A DNA stretch of 14,485 nucleotides from Dehalococcoidia bacterium (GCA_009786345.1 WQTJ01000113.1:1-14485); one strand, 5' to 3'. Counted from the first letter of the stretch, positions 1-6,306 are shown. The notes: generated by a model from the sequence alone, not told the origin. Numbers and translations are program-made.

Positions 1-24
1 CCCCGACCTCACGGTCGGGGTTTT
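1..24 (+). terminator. Rho-independent terminator of an upstream gene
   Basis: An 8-bp perfect stem (1-8 with 13-20, all but two pairs G-C) closes a TCAC loop and is followed at once by TTTT. The gene it ends lies outside the window. The recombinase remnant starts about 40 nt further on. Confidence 0.8.
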
Positions 25-65
25 ATTGTCGGTATAAAATGTGAAATGACATTGGAGAATACTTT

Positions 66-991
66 ATGAACATCGTAATTTATGCCCGTTATTCAAGCCA
101 CTCTCAGACTGAGCATTCCATAGAATGACAACTGCAAGCCTGCTATGAATATGCCAAAGCCAACAAGCATATCATAGTTGCAGAATACATTGACAGAGCA
201 CTGACAGAAAAGAATGATGACTGGGCTGAATTTCAGAGAATGATTGCTGACAGAGACAAACACTCTTTTGAAGCAGTGCTGGTATATCAGCTTGACCGCT
301 TTGCCAGAAATAGGTATGACTCTGCCATCAACAAAGCCAAACTCAGGAAGAATAGCGTAAGAGTTCTCTCGGCTAAAGAGAACATAAGTGCCGATGCCAG
401 CGGTATTTTGATTTTGTTGTGCAGCAATGCCGTAAAGAGTTGGCAGAAAGGGATATTGACATCCTATCCAAAGAAATCGCCGCAGCTTGTGAAGCCGACT
501 ATGACAGTTCAATGGCACGAGGGCTTAGAATTTCTCTGAAAGAAGCCGATTCTGCCATTGAAAACCTCTGGGCAGCTCTTGAAGTTGGGCAGGGAGTAGA
601 TATAATTACCGAGCGCGCCAAGAAGCGCGAAGACGAAAAGAAGAAACTACAAACACAGCTTGCCATTGAGATGAGCCGTCAAATAATTGTAACTGAAGAG
701 CAAGTCAGGGCTTTCTTTCATTCTCTTCAAAAAAACAGCCTTAACGATGAGAAAGCCAGAAAAGGTCTCATCAACATCTTTTTGAGCACGGTTTACCTTT
801 TTGAAGATAGGGCAACCATGGTATTCAACGGAAGTGACAAACTCATAGTGGTTGATGATATACTATTAGACAAAATCAAGGCTGACAATGAGGCGTTTGT
901 GAATTCAATTACATTCACACAAAAGCCACCAAGGCTTTCCATAGACGAATTACTCAAGTCTATGCGAGGGCTTTCCTTTGATAATAATTAA
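66..991 (+). pseudogene. Remnant of a large serine recombinase (site-specific integrase)
   Basis: The start ATG (66) follows a GGAG ribosome-binding site at 54-57. The first residues read MNIVIYARYSSHSQTEHSIE, the N-terminus of the resolvase/invertase catalytic domain with the YARYSS motif that holds the nucleophilic serine. Codon 21 is TGA where the family has Gly (IEGQL), which fits one G-to-T change in GGA. After it the same frame continues with the conserved VYQLDRFARNRYDSA and SAKENISADASGI motifs to about position 410. There the reading frame changes, and the sequence jumps to the far C-terminal part (about 416-991): a coiled-coil stretch from CRKELAERDIDIL and the final domain. The rest of the DNA-binding recombinase domain and the zinc ribbon, probably 200 or more residues, are missing. 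One nonsense change plus a frame-changing deletion make this a dead gene. The best family match I can name is Firmicutes-type large serine recombinases, so it was probably acquired by transfer. Confidence 0.88.
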
Positions 992-1014
992 TTTTTCAGC
1001 GAATGGAGAGAAAT

Positions 1015-1395
1015 ATGTACTGTACTCATTGTGGATTCCAAGTAGAACAAACTTCAAATTTCTGCCCTAAATGCGGGGCAAAGAGTGCTTTTACACAAAA
1101 TCCTTCTGAGCAAAACTACCAAACCTCACAAGATCAATCGGCTTCTAGCCAGCAGCAAGGCTACACTGAACAATCGCAACAAAAATCCAAGTTGGTGGCT
1201 GGTTTGCTGCAGATATTTTTAGGATGGCTTGGTATAGGAAGATTTTACTTAGGTTATAATGGCATTGCTATTGCTCAATTACTCGTTTCTATTTTTACCT
1301 TTGGAATAGGTGCCATATGGCCTCTTATTGATGGCATTCTGATTTTAACTGGCTCTGTGGCTACCGATGGCAAAGGAGTCCCTCTAAAAGATTAG
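1015..1395 (+). CDS. Zinc-ribbon TM2-domain membrane protein
   Basis: This 126-residue protein has three parts. Residues 1-24 are a zinc ribbon with two CxxC pairs (CTHC and CPKC). Residues about 25-60 are a Gln/Ser-rich linker. A C-terminal TM2 domain has two hydrophobic helices around the conserved GRFYLG motif and ends in an IDGILIL segment. TM2 proteins with an N-terminal zinc ribbon are common in bacteria and have no settled function; they sit in the cytoplasmic membrane. I place the start at 1015 rather than the in-frame ATG at 1003, because GGAG (1005-1008) lies 6 nt before 1015 and the zinc ribbon begins right there. The gene follows the recombinase remnant by 23 nt, so it could have arrived with it, but nothing else shows that. 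Confidence 0.85.
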   Translation: MYCTHCGFQVEQTSNFCPKCGAKSAFTQNPSEQNYQTSQDQSASSQQQGYTEQSQQKSKLVAGLLQIFLGWLGIGRFYLGYNGIAIAQLLVSIFTFGIGAIWPLIDGILILTGSVATDGKGVPLKD

Positions 1396-1452
1396 TTCCC
1401 ACCATAAAAACACCTTATCTCATAAACTACAAGCATAGAGGTACCATAGAAC

Positions 1453-2034
1453 ATGATCAGTGTTTTAAGTATAGTAGCAGGCTACATGCTGGGCTCAGTG
1501 TCTGCAGCTTGGATTATTACTCGGATATTCGGCAAAGTTGACATCCGCTCAGAAGCCGATGGGCGCATCAGCCCAGCTTCAGTATATTATCGTCTAGGTG
1601 CAGTGCCCTATGTCATATCTGCATTGCTGGACATTTTCCTAGCTGTTGCGGCCGTCGCACTTGCTAGAGCTATAACACACTCTGACACTGTTGCCATGCT
1701 CTCAGGATTAGCAGCCATGATAGGGCATAACTGGTCGCTGTTTCTACGATTTAAAGGCGGGCAAGGCGCGACATCCATGGCAGGAGCCTTAGCTGGCATG
1801 GTGTTTTGGCCGTTGTGTTTCGGATTATTAGCAGCAGCTCTAGCAGTCGCTATAACACGACGCACAACCATATCTACAGCCATTGGTGTTGGAGTAATTT
1901 CCGTCATCATCCTATTAACATGGGAACCTAAAACTACTGCCCTATATCCACTAATCCTGTTTGTTATAATGCTTATTAAACGTCTGCAACTAGCATGCAT
2001 ATCAAAACATAATATGCTCAGTACCAATAAATGA
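1453..2034 (+). CDS. plsY: PlsY-like glycerol-3-phosphate acyltransferase, divergent
   Basis: PlsY is an integral membrane enzyme that moves an acyl group from acyl-phosphate to glycerol-3-phosphate, giving lysophosphatidate, the first step of phospholipid synthesis. The 193 residues show the expected size and multi-helix pattern. The N-terminal GYMLGSVSAAWI and the central GHNWSLFLRFKGGQGA block (family consensus GH.FPVFL.FKGGKG) are clear. The first cytoplasmic motif, usually SGNPGATN, is instead DGRISPASVYYRLG. This kind of PlsY paralogue is, to my recollection, found in Dehalococcoidia. Whether it keeps the same reaction is uncertain. An AGAGGT ribosome-binding site at 1437-1442 supports the ATG. 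The gene lies 57 nt after the TM2 gene and 72 nt before the glutaredoxin, all on the same strand. Confidence 0.8.
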   Translation: MISVLSIVAGYMLGSVSAAWIITRIFGKVDIRSEADGRISPASVYYRLGAVPYVISALLDIFLAVAAVALARAITHSDTVAMLSGLAAMIGHNWSLFLRFKGGQGATSMAGALAGMVFWPLCFGLLAAALAVAITRRTTISTAIGVGVISVIILLTWEPKTTALYPLILFVIMLIKRLQLACISKHNMLSTNK

Positions 2035-2040
2035 CAGCTG

Positions 2041-2069
2041 TTGAACTGGCATCTTCGTCTTACCACAAT
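2041..2069 (+). promoter_or_regulatory. Possible promoter of the CPDC glutaredoxin
   Basis: TTGAAC at 2041-2046 is followed after 17 nt by CACAAT at 2064-2069 (4 of 6 consensus bases in each box), about 30 nt before the ribosome-binding site. It would let the glutaredoxin be transcribed apart from plsY. Confidence 0.35.
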
Positions 2070-2106
2070 ATTTGCTAACAAAACGCTCATTAAGGAGCCT
2101 GAACTT

Positions 2107-2382
2107 ATGTCAGATGTAATCAAGATATACGGCACTGCATGGTGTCCTGATTGCATACTCGCCAAACAAATACTCAAACAACACTCCGTAATTTACGAGT
2201 GGATTGATATTTCAGGCAACCACGAGGCAGCTGTCTATGTAGAGAAAATTAACAACGGAAACCGCAGTGTGCCTACCATTGTGTTTCCTGATGGATCAAT
2301 ATTAACAGAGCCTTCCAAAGCAGTTCTAGAGAAAAAGCTGGAAACACTGCGAGAGCTAAAAATTAATTACCCCAGTGCTTGA
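2107..2382 (+). CDS. Mycoredoxin-like glutaredoxin, CPDC active site
   Basis: A 91-residue thioredoxin-fold oxidoreductase of the cytoplasm. After a first beta strand (VIKIYGTAW) comes the CPDC active site at residues 14-17. The cis-proline block NRSVPTIVFPDGS and a final helix ending ...AVLEKKLE follow. The stretch NNGNRSVPTIVFPDG is very close to what I know of actinobacterial mycoredoxins, which reduce mixed disulfides of low-molecular-weight thiols. The partner thiol here is unknown. The start at 2107 is set by AAGGAG at 2092-2097; an in-frame longer start at 2041 has no such site. The last 16 bases overlap the end of the convergent CPBP gene. Confidence 0.87.
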   Translation: MSDVIKIYGTAWCPDCILAKQILKQHSVIYEWIDISGNHEAAVYVEKINNGNRSVPTIVFPDGSILTEPSKAVLEKKLETLRELKINYPSA

Positions 2383-3125
2383 AGAAATGCCATACCATTC
2401 CACATGGCATGCACAATAATAGCGCTCCACAACGAGTGCGTTTTGTAACGTGTAACACCTAGCACAACGCCCATAACCATAATGGCAAACATACCAAACA
2501 GATTGTATTGCATATGTAGTAGCGCCCACACCAACGACGTAAGAATAACAGTGCCAACCACTCCAATCCGCGAACTCTGCAAACCAACAAAAAGAAACCC
2601 TCGAAAAAGAGATTCTTCAAAGACAGGAGCAACTACCACTGTCGCTACAAATAACAGTAACCAGCCAGCACCACTGTATATATCGTCAATAAATTCAGCA
2701 TTTGCAGAATTGCCGGAATCCCCCAAAAAGAAGGACCATAATATACTTAACCCATAAATACAAACCAGTGCTATTATGAACGCTGCCAGTGCCAAAAGGA
2801 CTATTTTCCAAGTCAAACGCTGGAGTCCTATATAATTCACCAAACTGTGATTGCCATTCATGCGGGCAATAAAATACATCAACAACATGCCGCCCAAACC
2901 CGTAGCAATGATAGACCACGCGGTCACTAAACCTTCATTCACAGGATTTAGGTTAAATGCAAGTTCAGCTGCCCGAAATACAACCGCCACTAGTATCTGC
3001 ATCGCCAACAAAGCAAAGACACCTATGGCCAAACCCATGCAAATGGTAGCCCATGCTCTATAAACCTTAGGTTGCGACAGCTCTTTTGTATTAGACAACG
3101 CTATAATAGGTATTTCTTCAGACAT
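2367..3125 (-). CDS. CPBP family intramembrane metalloprotease (CAAX/Abi type)
   Basis: This 252-residue polytopic membrane protein carries the CPBP (Abi, type II CAAX protease) signature in its C-terminal third. EESLFR has the glutamate pair at 170-171 and Arg175, WALLH has His204, and HAMWN has His239 and Asn243. These residues hold the catalytic metal in the Rce1-type fold. About seven or eight hydrophobic segments can be seen, starting near residue 28. Family members cleave prenylated proteins or peptides, or act in bacteriocin immunity; the substrate here cannot be read from sequence. There is no Shine-Dalgarno before the ATG, but a good promoter ends only about 10 nt upstream, so the mRNA may be leaderless. 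The gene stands alone on this strand, and its end overlaps the glutaredoxin gene. Confidence 0.88.
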   Translation of the reverse strand: MSEEIPIIALSNTKELSQPKVYRAWATICMGLAIGVFALLAMQILVAVVFRAAELAFNLNPVNEGLVTAWSIIATGLGGMLLMYFIARMNGNHSLVNYIGLQRLTWKIVLLALAAFIIALVCIYGLSILWSFFLGDSGNSANAEFIDDIYSGAGWLLLFVATVVVAPVFEESLFRGFLFVGLQSSRIGVVGTVILTSLVWALLHMQYNLFGMFAIMVMGVVLGVTRYKTHSLWSAIIVHAMWNGMAFLQALG

Positions 3126-3134
3126 TTACGCTAT

Positions 3135-3162
3135 GGTATAACTGCAAATGCCCCCCTGTCAA
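3135..3162 (-). promoter_or_regulatory. Promoter of the CPBP protease gene
   Basis: On the minus strand, perfect TTGACA (3162-3157) and TATACC (3140-3135) are separated by 16 nt. The -10 box ends 9 nt before the ATG at 3125, so transcription should begin within a few bases of the start codon. Confidence 0.65.
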
Positions 3163-3244
3163 TAATACTTTCTTTAATCATAGGCACTGCCATAGCTGGA
3201 AACAGCCTCTTCTCTCTAACATTTCCACCACGAGCACAAAAGGT

Positions 3245-3250
3245 TATACT
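3245..3250 (+). promoter_or_regulatory. -10 box (TATACT) before the PAQR gene
   Basis: TATACT lies 17 nt after a weak -35 (TTTCCA, 3222-3227). Predicted transcription start is near 3257, just before the TTG at 3260 and 11 nt before ATGGAGG. Confidence 0.4.
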
Positions 3251-3259
3251 TAAGACATA

Positions 3260-3925
3260 TTGTTTTCATGGAGGCTCATCATAAAAATTAAAAGTTCCGA
3301 ATATTTTTCCTTTTATTCCCATCTGACCGGCGCAGTTGCTGCGCTTGTTGGATTAGTTTTGCTGTTGATAAAAGTCTCAAACCATTCTGACCTTATTCTC
3401 ATATCCGTAATTTACGGTCTCGCCATGTGTGGCATGTTCAGCCTCAGCGCCATATATCATGCAACCAAGCGCAGCGAGAATTCTGTTAATATCTGGCGCA
3501 AGCTGGATCACATAGCTATTTTCTTCATGATTGCCGGAAGTTATACGCCTATCTGCTATATATACCTAAGCGGAGCTTGGCGCTGGAGCATTATACTCAT
3601 TGCATGGGGATTTGTAATTGCAGGCATAATACTCAAAGTTTTTTTCATCGGTTCGCTGCGTGTTCTTTCCACAATACTATATCTGTTGTTAGGTTGGCTA
3701 GCGATCTTCCCATTGCATGAGTTGTGGAGAAATATGCCGCGAATAGAATTTTTTCTGCTCCTTGGTGGCGGTATTGTTTACAGCATAGGTGCTTTGTTAT
3801 ACGCCATTAAAAAACCAAACCCCAAGCCTGGGATATTCGGCTTCCATGAGATATTTCATCTACTGATATTGGCTGGAGCCATATTACATTACATAGCTAT
3901 TAGCATGGCACTTAACATAGCATGA
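3260..3925 (+). CDS. Hemolysin III / PAQR (YqfA-type) membrane protein
   Basis: About 214-221 residues with seven hydrophobic helices. The family motifs appear in order: SHLTGAVAAL near the N-terminus, SAIYHA after helix 2, KLDHIAIFFMIAGSYTP, and the C-terminal FHEIFHLLILAGAILHY. The conserved His and Asp of these motifs bind zinc in PAQR proteins. Bacterial members are often called hemolysin III or YqfA; their physiological role is unsettled and hemolysis should not be assumed. The start is odd. GGAGG (3270-3274) is a fine ribosome-binding site, but the in-frame codons after it are ATC (3278) and ATA (3281), and the only canonical in-frame start is a TTG at 3260, upstream of it. I give the TTG as the outer limit; translation may begin at 3281 instead. 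A terminator follows directly. Confidence 0.86.
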   Translation: MFSWRLIIKIKSSEYFSFYSHLTGAVAALVGLVLLLIKVSNHSDLILISVIYGLAMCGMFSLSAIYHATKRSENSVNIWRKLDHIAIFFMIAGSYTPICYIYLSGAWRWSIILIAWGFVIAGIILKVFFIGSLRVLSTILYLLLGWLAIFPLHELWRNMPRIEFFLLLGGGIVYSIGALLYAIKKPNPKPGIFGFHEIFHLLILAGAILHYIAISMALNIA

Positions 3926-3961
3926 CCTTTAAGCACTATAGCTGCTATGGTAAAGGCTTTT
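3926..3961 (+). terminator. Terminator after the PAQR gene
   Basis: A 7-bp hairpin (ACTATAG, loop CTG, CTATGGT) sits inside a 5-bp CCTTT/AAAGG stem with an AAGC bulge, followed by CTTTTAA. It begins right after the TGA stop. Confidence 0.6.
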
Positions 3962-4042
3962 AAACCTAATCCAGCTGCAATGGGTCTGACCTGTGCAACC
4001 AGTCAAAACATAGCACTTTAATAGTTTCCGGAACTAGCGCAG

Positions 4043-4072
4043 ATGGCAATCTAAACTTATTCCCGCTATAAT
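4043..4072 (+). promoter_or_regulatory. Promoter of the CPWC glutaredoxin
   Basis: A perfect TATAAT (4067-4072) lies 18 nt after ATGGCA (4043-4048, 4 of 6 matches). It is 28 nt upstream of the start codon and downstream of the PAQR terminator. Confidence 0.5.
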
Positions 4073-4099
4073 TAAGGCAAACATCCGCAGAGGTGAAAT

Positions 4100-4378
4100 A
4101 TGGCAAAACATGTATCTGGTAAAAACGGCCCTCATCTTATGCTTTACACAATAAGCACTTGCCCGTGGTGCCAAAAAACCAAGCAACTGTTGGATGAGTT
4201 AGGGCTGGAATACTATTATGAGGATGCAGACACCCTTGTAGATAGCGCCAAGCACGATGTAATGTCTGACGTGGAACGCTGGAATCCCAAACGCTCTTTT
4301 CCCACCATAGTTGTCGACAATAGATACTGCATCATCGGCTATCAAGAAAATGCTCTCCGTAAGTTATTAGCTGCTTAG
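4100..4378 (+). CDS. Glutaredoxin family protein, CPWC active site
   Basis: A 92-residue cytoplasmic thioredoxin-fold protein. TISTCPWCQKTKQLLDELG gives strand 1, the CPWC redox site (residues 22-25) and helix 1. SFPTIVVDN carries the cis-proline, and IIGYQENALRKLL is the last helix. CPWC glutaredoxins with a WNPKRSFPT-like loop are found in many anaerobes and archaea, in some cases with a ferredoxin-thioredoxin reductase catalytic subunit, but no such partner is present here. The ribosome-binding site AGAGGTGA at 4089-4096 fixes the ATG. It differs from the CPDC paralogue at 2107 both in active site and in the region before the cis-proline, so the two probably have different partners. Confidence 0.86.
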   Translation: MAKHVSGKNGPHLMLYTISTCPWCQKTKQLLDELGLEYYYEDADTLVDSAKHDVMSDVERWNPKRSFPTIVVDNRYCIIGYQENALRKLLAA

Positions 4379-4485
4379 TTGCGCTCAGTATTCAAAAAAC
4401 ACTTCCGTCGCCACCAAAGGTGCATATTTTTTCTATTTACCGCCTAATACCTAACTATAAACTTATATATACGTCAAGCACCAGT

Positions 4486-4491
4486 TATAAT
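4486..4491 (+). promoter_or_regulatory. Perfect -10 box (TATAAT) 6 nt before the pseudouridine synthase ATG
   Basis: TATAAT at 4486-4491 with only GTTCAT between it and ATG 4498. The expected transcription start coincides with the start codon, so the mRNA should be leaderless. No strong -35 is visible. Confidence 0.55.
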
Positions 4492-4497
4492 GTTCAT

Positions 4498-5244
4498 ATG
4501 GGAAAATTGTCTGTGATTAAGGTCTTGGTGTTAGCCAACTGTGGCTCGCGGCGTGAAATGACCGCCGCTATCAAAGCCGGGCGAGTAGCCATCAATGACA
4601 CAACTATAGATAGATTCACTCAACCTATAGACACTACCATAGATTCTTTAACACTAGATGGAAAAAGAATAGAAGCCCCAGCGCATGAATTCCTGTACAT
4701 TCTGCTTAACAAGCCTATTGGAATACTGTGTGCTACTAAAGACGTACGCGGCAGACGTACCATAATGAATTTACTGCCGCCACACATACGCCATCCAAGC
4801 CTTCACCCTATAGGACGGCTTGATATGGACAGTTGCGGATTAATCATTATAACCAATGACGGAGACTTAACCTATCACCTAACACATCCACGATTTGAAC
4901 AAGAAAAAGAATATGCCGTCACACTAGATCGGCCTCTCAGCCGTATAGATCAAGAACATATTGAACGTGGACTGATACTCAGTGACGGCCCAACTTCCCC
5001 TATAGCTATACAACCCAACCACACACAACCAACAATCTGTTACGTTACATTGCGCGAAGGTCGTAAGCGCCAGCTACGCCGCATGTTTGCCACTATGGGA
5101 TATCGCGTAATAGAACTCATGCGCATACGCGAAGGGCAGTTGCTGCTTGGAAACCTATCTCCAGGGCACAGTCGACTACTTACGGCACGAGAAATTGCCG
5201 GATTACTTGCGCCCAACAAGCCTGCCCATACATGGGACAAGTAA
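4498..5244 (+). CDS. rRNA pseudouridine synthase, RsuA/RluB/RluE/RluF family
   Basis: This enzyme turns a specific uridine of 16S or 23S rRNA into pseudouridine in the cytoplasm. The 248 residues start with an S4 RNA-binding domain (about 4-50; CGSRREMTAAIKAGRVAIN). The catalytic domain has GRLDMDSCGLIIITNDGDL with catalytic Asp109. The family C-terminal block EGRKRQLRRMFATMGY (187-202) follows and continues to LTAREI. The sequence cannot decide which rRNA site is modified; an RluB-like role is the usual guess for Gram-positive and Chloroflexota members. The frame stays open upstream to a GTG at 4420, but the S4 domain starts right at 4498 and the added residues look non-coding. No Shine-Dalgarno precedes 4498. 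A perfect -10 box 6 nt upstream suggests a leaderless message. Confidence 0.9.
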   Translation: MGKLSVIKVLVLANCGSRREMTAAIKAGRVAINDTTIDRFTQPIDTTIDSLTLDGKRIEAPAHEFLYILLNKPIGILCATKDVRGRRTIMNLLPPHIRHPSLHPIGRLDMDSCGLIIITNDGDLTYHLTHPRFEQEKEYAVTLDRPLSRIDQEHIERGLILSDGPTSPIAIQPNHTQPTICYVTLREGRKRQLRRMFATMGYRVIELMRIREGQLLLGNLSPGHSRLLTAREIAGLLAPNKPAHTWDK

Positions 5245-5296
5245 ATCATCTTGACATCACATGTAGCCGCATAAGGAAATATCACAGAGTGCAATA

Positions 5297-5325
5297 TTGA
5301 CCAGACGCACACAGTATGCTATAAA
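5297..5325 (+). promoter_or_regulatory. Promoter of the 61-residue membrane protein gene
   Basis: TTGACC (5297-5302), 17-nt spacer, TATAAA (5320-5325), with TGC just before the -10 (extended -10 element). It lies about 40 nt before the ribosome-binding site at 5366-5370. Confidence 0.65.
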
Positions 5326-5377
5326 AACAGTGTCTTCACAAGCCCTACTTTTTACACAACAAAATAGGAGCACTGCC

Positions 5378-5563
5378 ATGAAAATCAAAATGTTGCGTAA
5401 GGACATTTTCAGCTACATATTCCTGCTGGTGCTAGCTACGGCGTGCCTTGCAATCGGCATTCGGATGCTTGTGGAACACCGCCCAGCATCAGGAGCATTC
5501 GGGGTAACACTGGGGATGCTACTCATTTTAGTGCCAGTTAGTATGATGCTACGTAAAACATAA
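5378..5563 (+). CDS. Small two-helix membrane protein of unknown function
   Basis: A 61-residue protein with a basic N-terminus (MKIKMLRKD), one hydrophobic helix at about 11-32, a short loop with HRPASGAFG and a second helix at about 41-56, ending RKT. I do not recognise a family. The ATG is supported by AGGAG at 5366-5370, 7 nt upstream, and by a good extended -10 promoter. That combination makes a real gene likely despite its size. It lies between the pseudouridine synthase and the tat promoter but is not obviously part of either unit. By the positive-inside rule both ends would face the cytoplasm. Confidence 0.65.
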   Translation: MKIKMLRKDIFSYIFLLVLATACLAIGIRMLVEHRPASGAFGVTLGMLLILVPVSMMLRKT

Positions 5564-5622
5564 CACACACGTTTTTGTGCTTTTAACCACAGAATATTGT
5601 GTTATGGTGCAAAAGCGAAAAG

Positions 5623-5651
5623 TTGACAGCCTAAACAAAGAATGCTATGTT
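5623..5651 (+). promoter_or_regulatory. Promoter of tatA
   Basis: Perfect TTGACA (5623-5628), 17-nt spacer and TATGTT (5646-5651) with TGC before it (extended -10). Transcription should start near 5658, giving a leader of about 205 nt before tatA. Confidence 0.7.
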
Positions 5652-5657
5652 AGTGAA

Positions 5658-5862
5658 TAGCAACACTCTAAATGCTGTTGTTTGTACATTAACAATTGTG
5701 GAAGTCATCATACTTTGCTGAATATCGGATAGATTGTACGGAAGGGACACTGTGGCAGTGTTAAAGGGTATATACCCGTCCGTCGGCTCGCTGAAATAGG
5801 GATATAGAATCCCAGTATAAGAGCTATTTATCTTATATAGAATTAGGGAAGGAGATATTCAG
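5658..5862 (+). promoter_or_regulatory. Long structured 5' leader of tatA, candidate cis-regulatory RNA
   Basis: There is no convincing gene in this stretch. What can be seen is a series of potential RNA helices. A 5-bp stem ACGGA (5738-5742)/TCCGT (5779-5783) encloses two hairpins: a 7-bp one (5746-5752 with 5756-5762, loop TGG) and GGGT/ACCC (5766-5769 with 5774-5777). Together they form a possible three-way junction. Downstream come GGGAT/ATCCC (5799-5803 with 5809-5813) and a 7-bp TATAAGA/TCTTATA hairpin (5816-5822 with 5831-5837). The last of these ends 11 nt before the AAGGAG ribosome-binding site (5849-5854). I do not recognise a known riboswitch class. Confidence 0.45.
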
Positions 5863-6087
5863 ATGTTCGGAAGACTTGGTTGGCCACAATTGCTAATTAT
5901 TTTGGTTATCTTCATCATGATTTTTGGCTTGGGGAAGTTGCCTCAAGTTGGTGCATCTATTGGCAAATCTATCCGTGCTTTCAAGAAATCACAGGAAGAA
6001 GATGATGATGGTGATGAAGTAGAAGCACTCCCTAAAAAGCGTAAAACTACTTCTAAGAAAAAAACAAAAACTGACGAATCAATTTAG
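5863..6087 (+). CDS. tatA: Sec-independent translocase subunit TatA
   Basis: TatA oligomerises in the cytoplasmic membrane to form the conduit for folded proteins with twin-arginine signal peptides. The 74 residues show the standard plan. A short N-terminus MFGRLGWPQ leads into one transmembrane helix (about 10-22), then the hinge FGLGKLPQVG and an amphipathic helix IGKSIRAFKKS. The tail is charged, with an acidic run (EEDDDGDE) then a lysine-rich end. A strong AAGGAG site 8 nt upstream marks the ATG. It has its own promoter and long leader and ends in a strong terminator, so it is transcribed apart from tatBC. That would fit the molar excess of TatA usual in Tat systems. Confidence 0.92.
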   Translation: MFGRLGWPQLLIILVIFIMIFGLGKLPQVGASIGKSIRAFKKSQEEDDDGDEVEALPKKRKTTSKKKTKTDESI

Positions 6088-6088
6088 C

Positions 6089-6127
6089 ACAAAACCCAGA
6101 ATGCTTGCTTAGCATTCTGGGTTTTGT
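6089..6127 (+). terminator. Strong terminator between tatA and tatB
   Basis: A perfect 17-bp stem (6089-6105 with 6111-6127, loop TGCTT) begins just after the tatA stop at 6085-6087. The 3' side of the stem itself carries the TTTT run, and TTGTTGTT follows. It may end transcripts from both directions, because the A-rich 5' arm reads as a T-run on the other strand. Confidence 0.85.
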
Positions 6128-6130
6128 TGT

Positions 6131-6293
6131 TCTGCCGAGACCTTGCTTCCTCATGAAGCAAAGGCACACTAATAGGCAAACTCTTGTCAGTATCCTTGTT
6201 ATTTTCAACATTAAACGAATACCTTCGACTTTTAATTTGGAAAGGATGGCTGTTTTAAATTCTCATAAGAGCTATAGAAGGATACTATTAGTG
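6131..6293 (+). other. Structured intergenic region between tatA and tatB
   Basis: I see no gene here. The one long open frame reads through the terminator and has no ribosome-binding site. There are several self-complementary segments. A hairpin pairs 6143-6149 with 6155-6161 and is extended by outer CC/GG or TGCC/GGCA pairs. A long-range helix pairs 6189-6197 with 6278-6286 (9 bp) and continues as 6167-6173 with 6287-6293 (7 bp) across a 15-nt bulge. Inside it is a local hairpin, CGAA/TTCG flanked by ATTAAA/TTTAAT near 6211-6237. This could be a small RNA or the leader of tatBC, or an old inverted-repeat element. Confidence 0.4.
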
Positions 6294-6306
6294 CAAAAAG
6301 GCGGTT

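Noticed and set aside
126..128. TGA at a conserved Gly position of the recombinase, suggesting the UGA=Gly code of Gracilibacteria/SR1
   Set aside because: Several intact genes here (plsY, tatB, tatC, PAQR) end in TGA at the right length, and the same recombinase has a second, unrelated disruption. A nonsense mutation explains it.
1608..2177. Long open frame antisense to plsY
   Set aside because: It lies wholly opposite a clear PlsY and into the glutaredoxin, with a composition typical of a shadow frame.
5766..5777. Palindrome GGGTATATACCC as a terminator or operator
   Set aside because: It is too short and has no T-run for a terminator. It sits inside a larger pairing scheme, so I treat it as part of the leader RNA.
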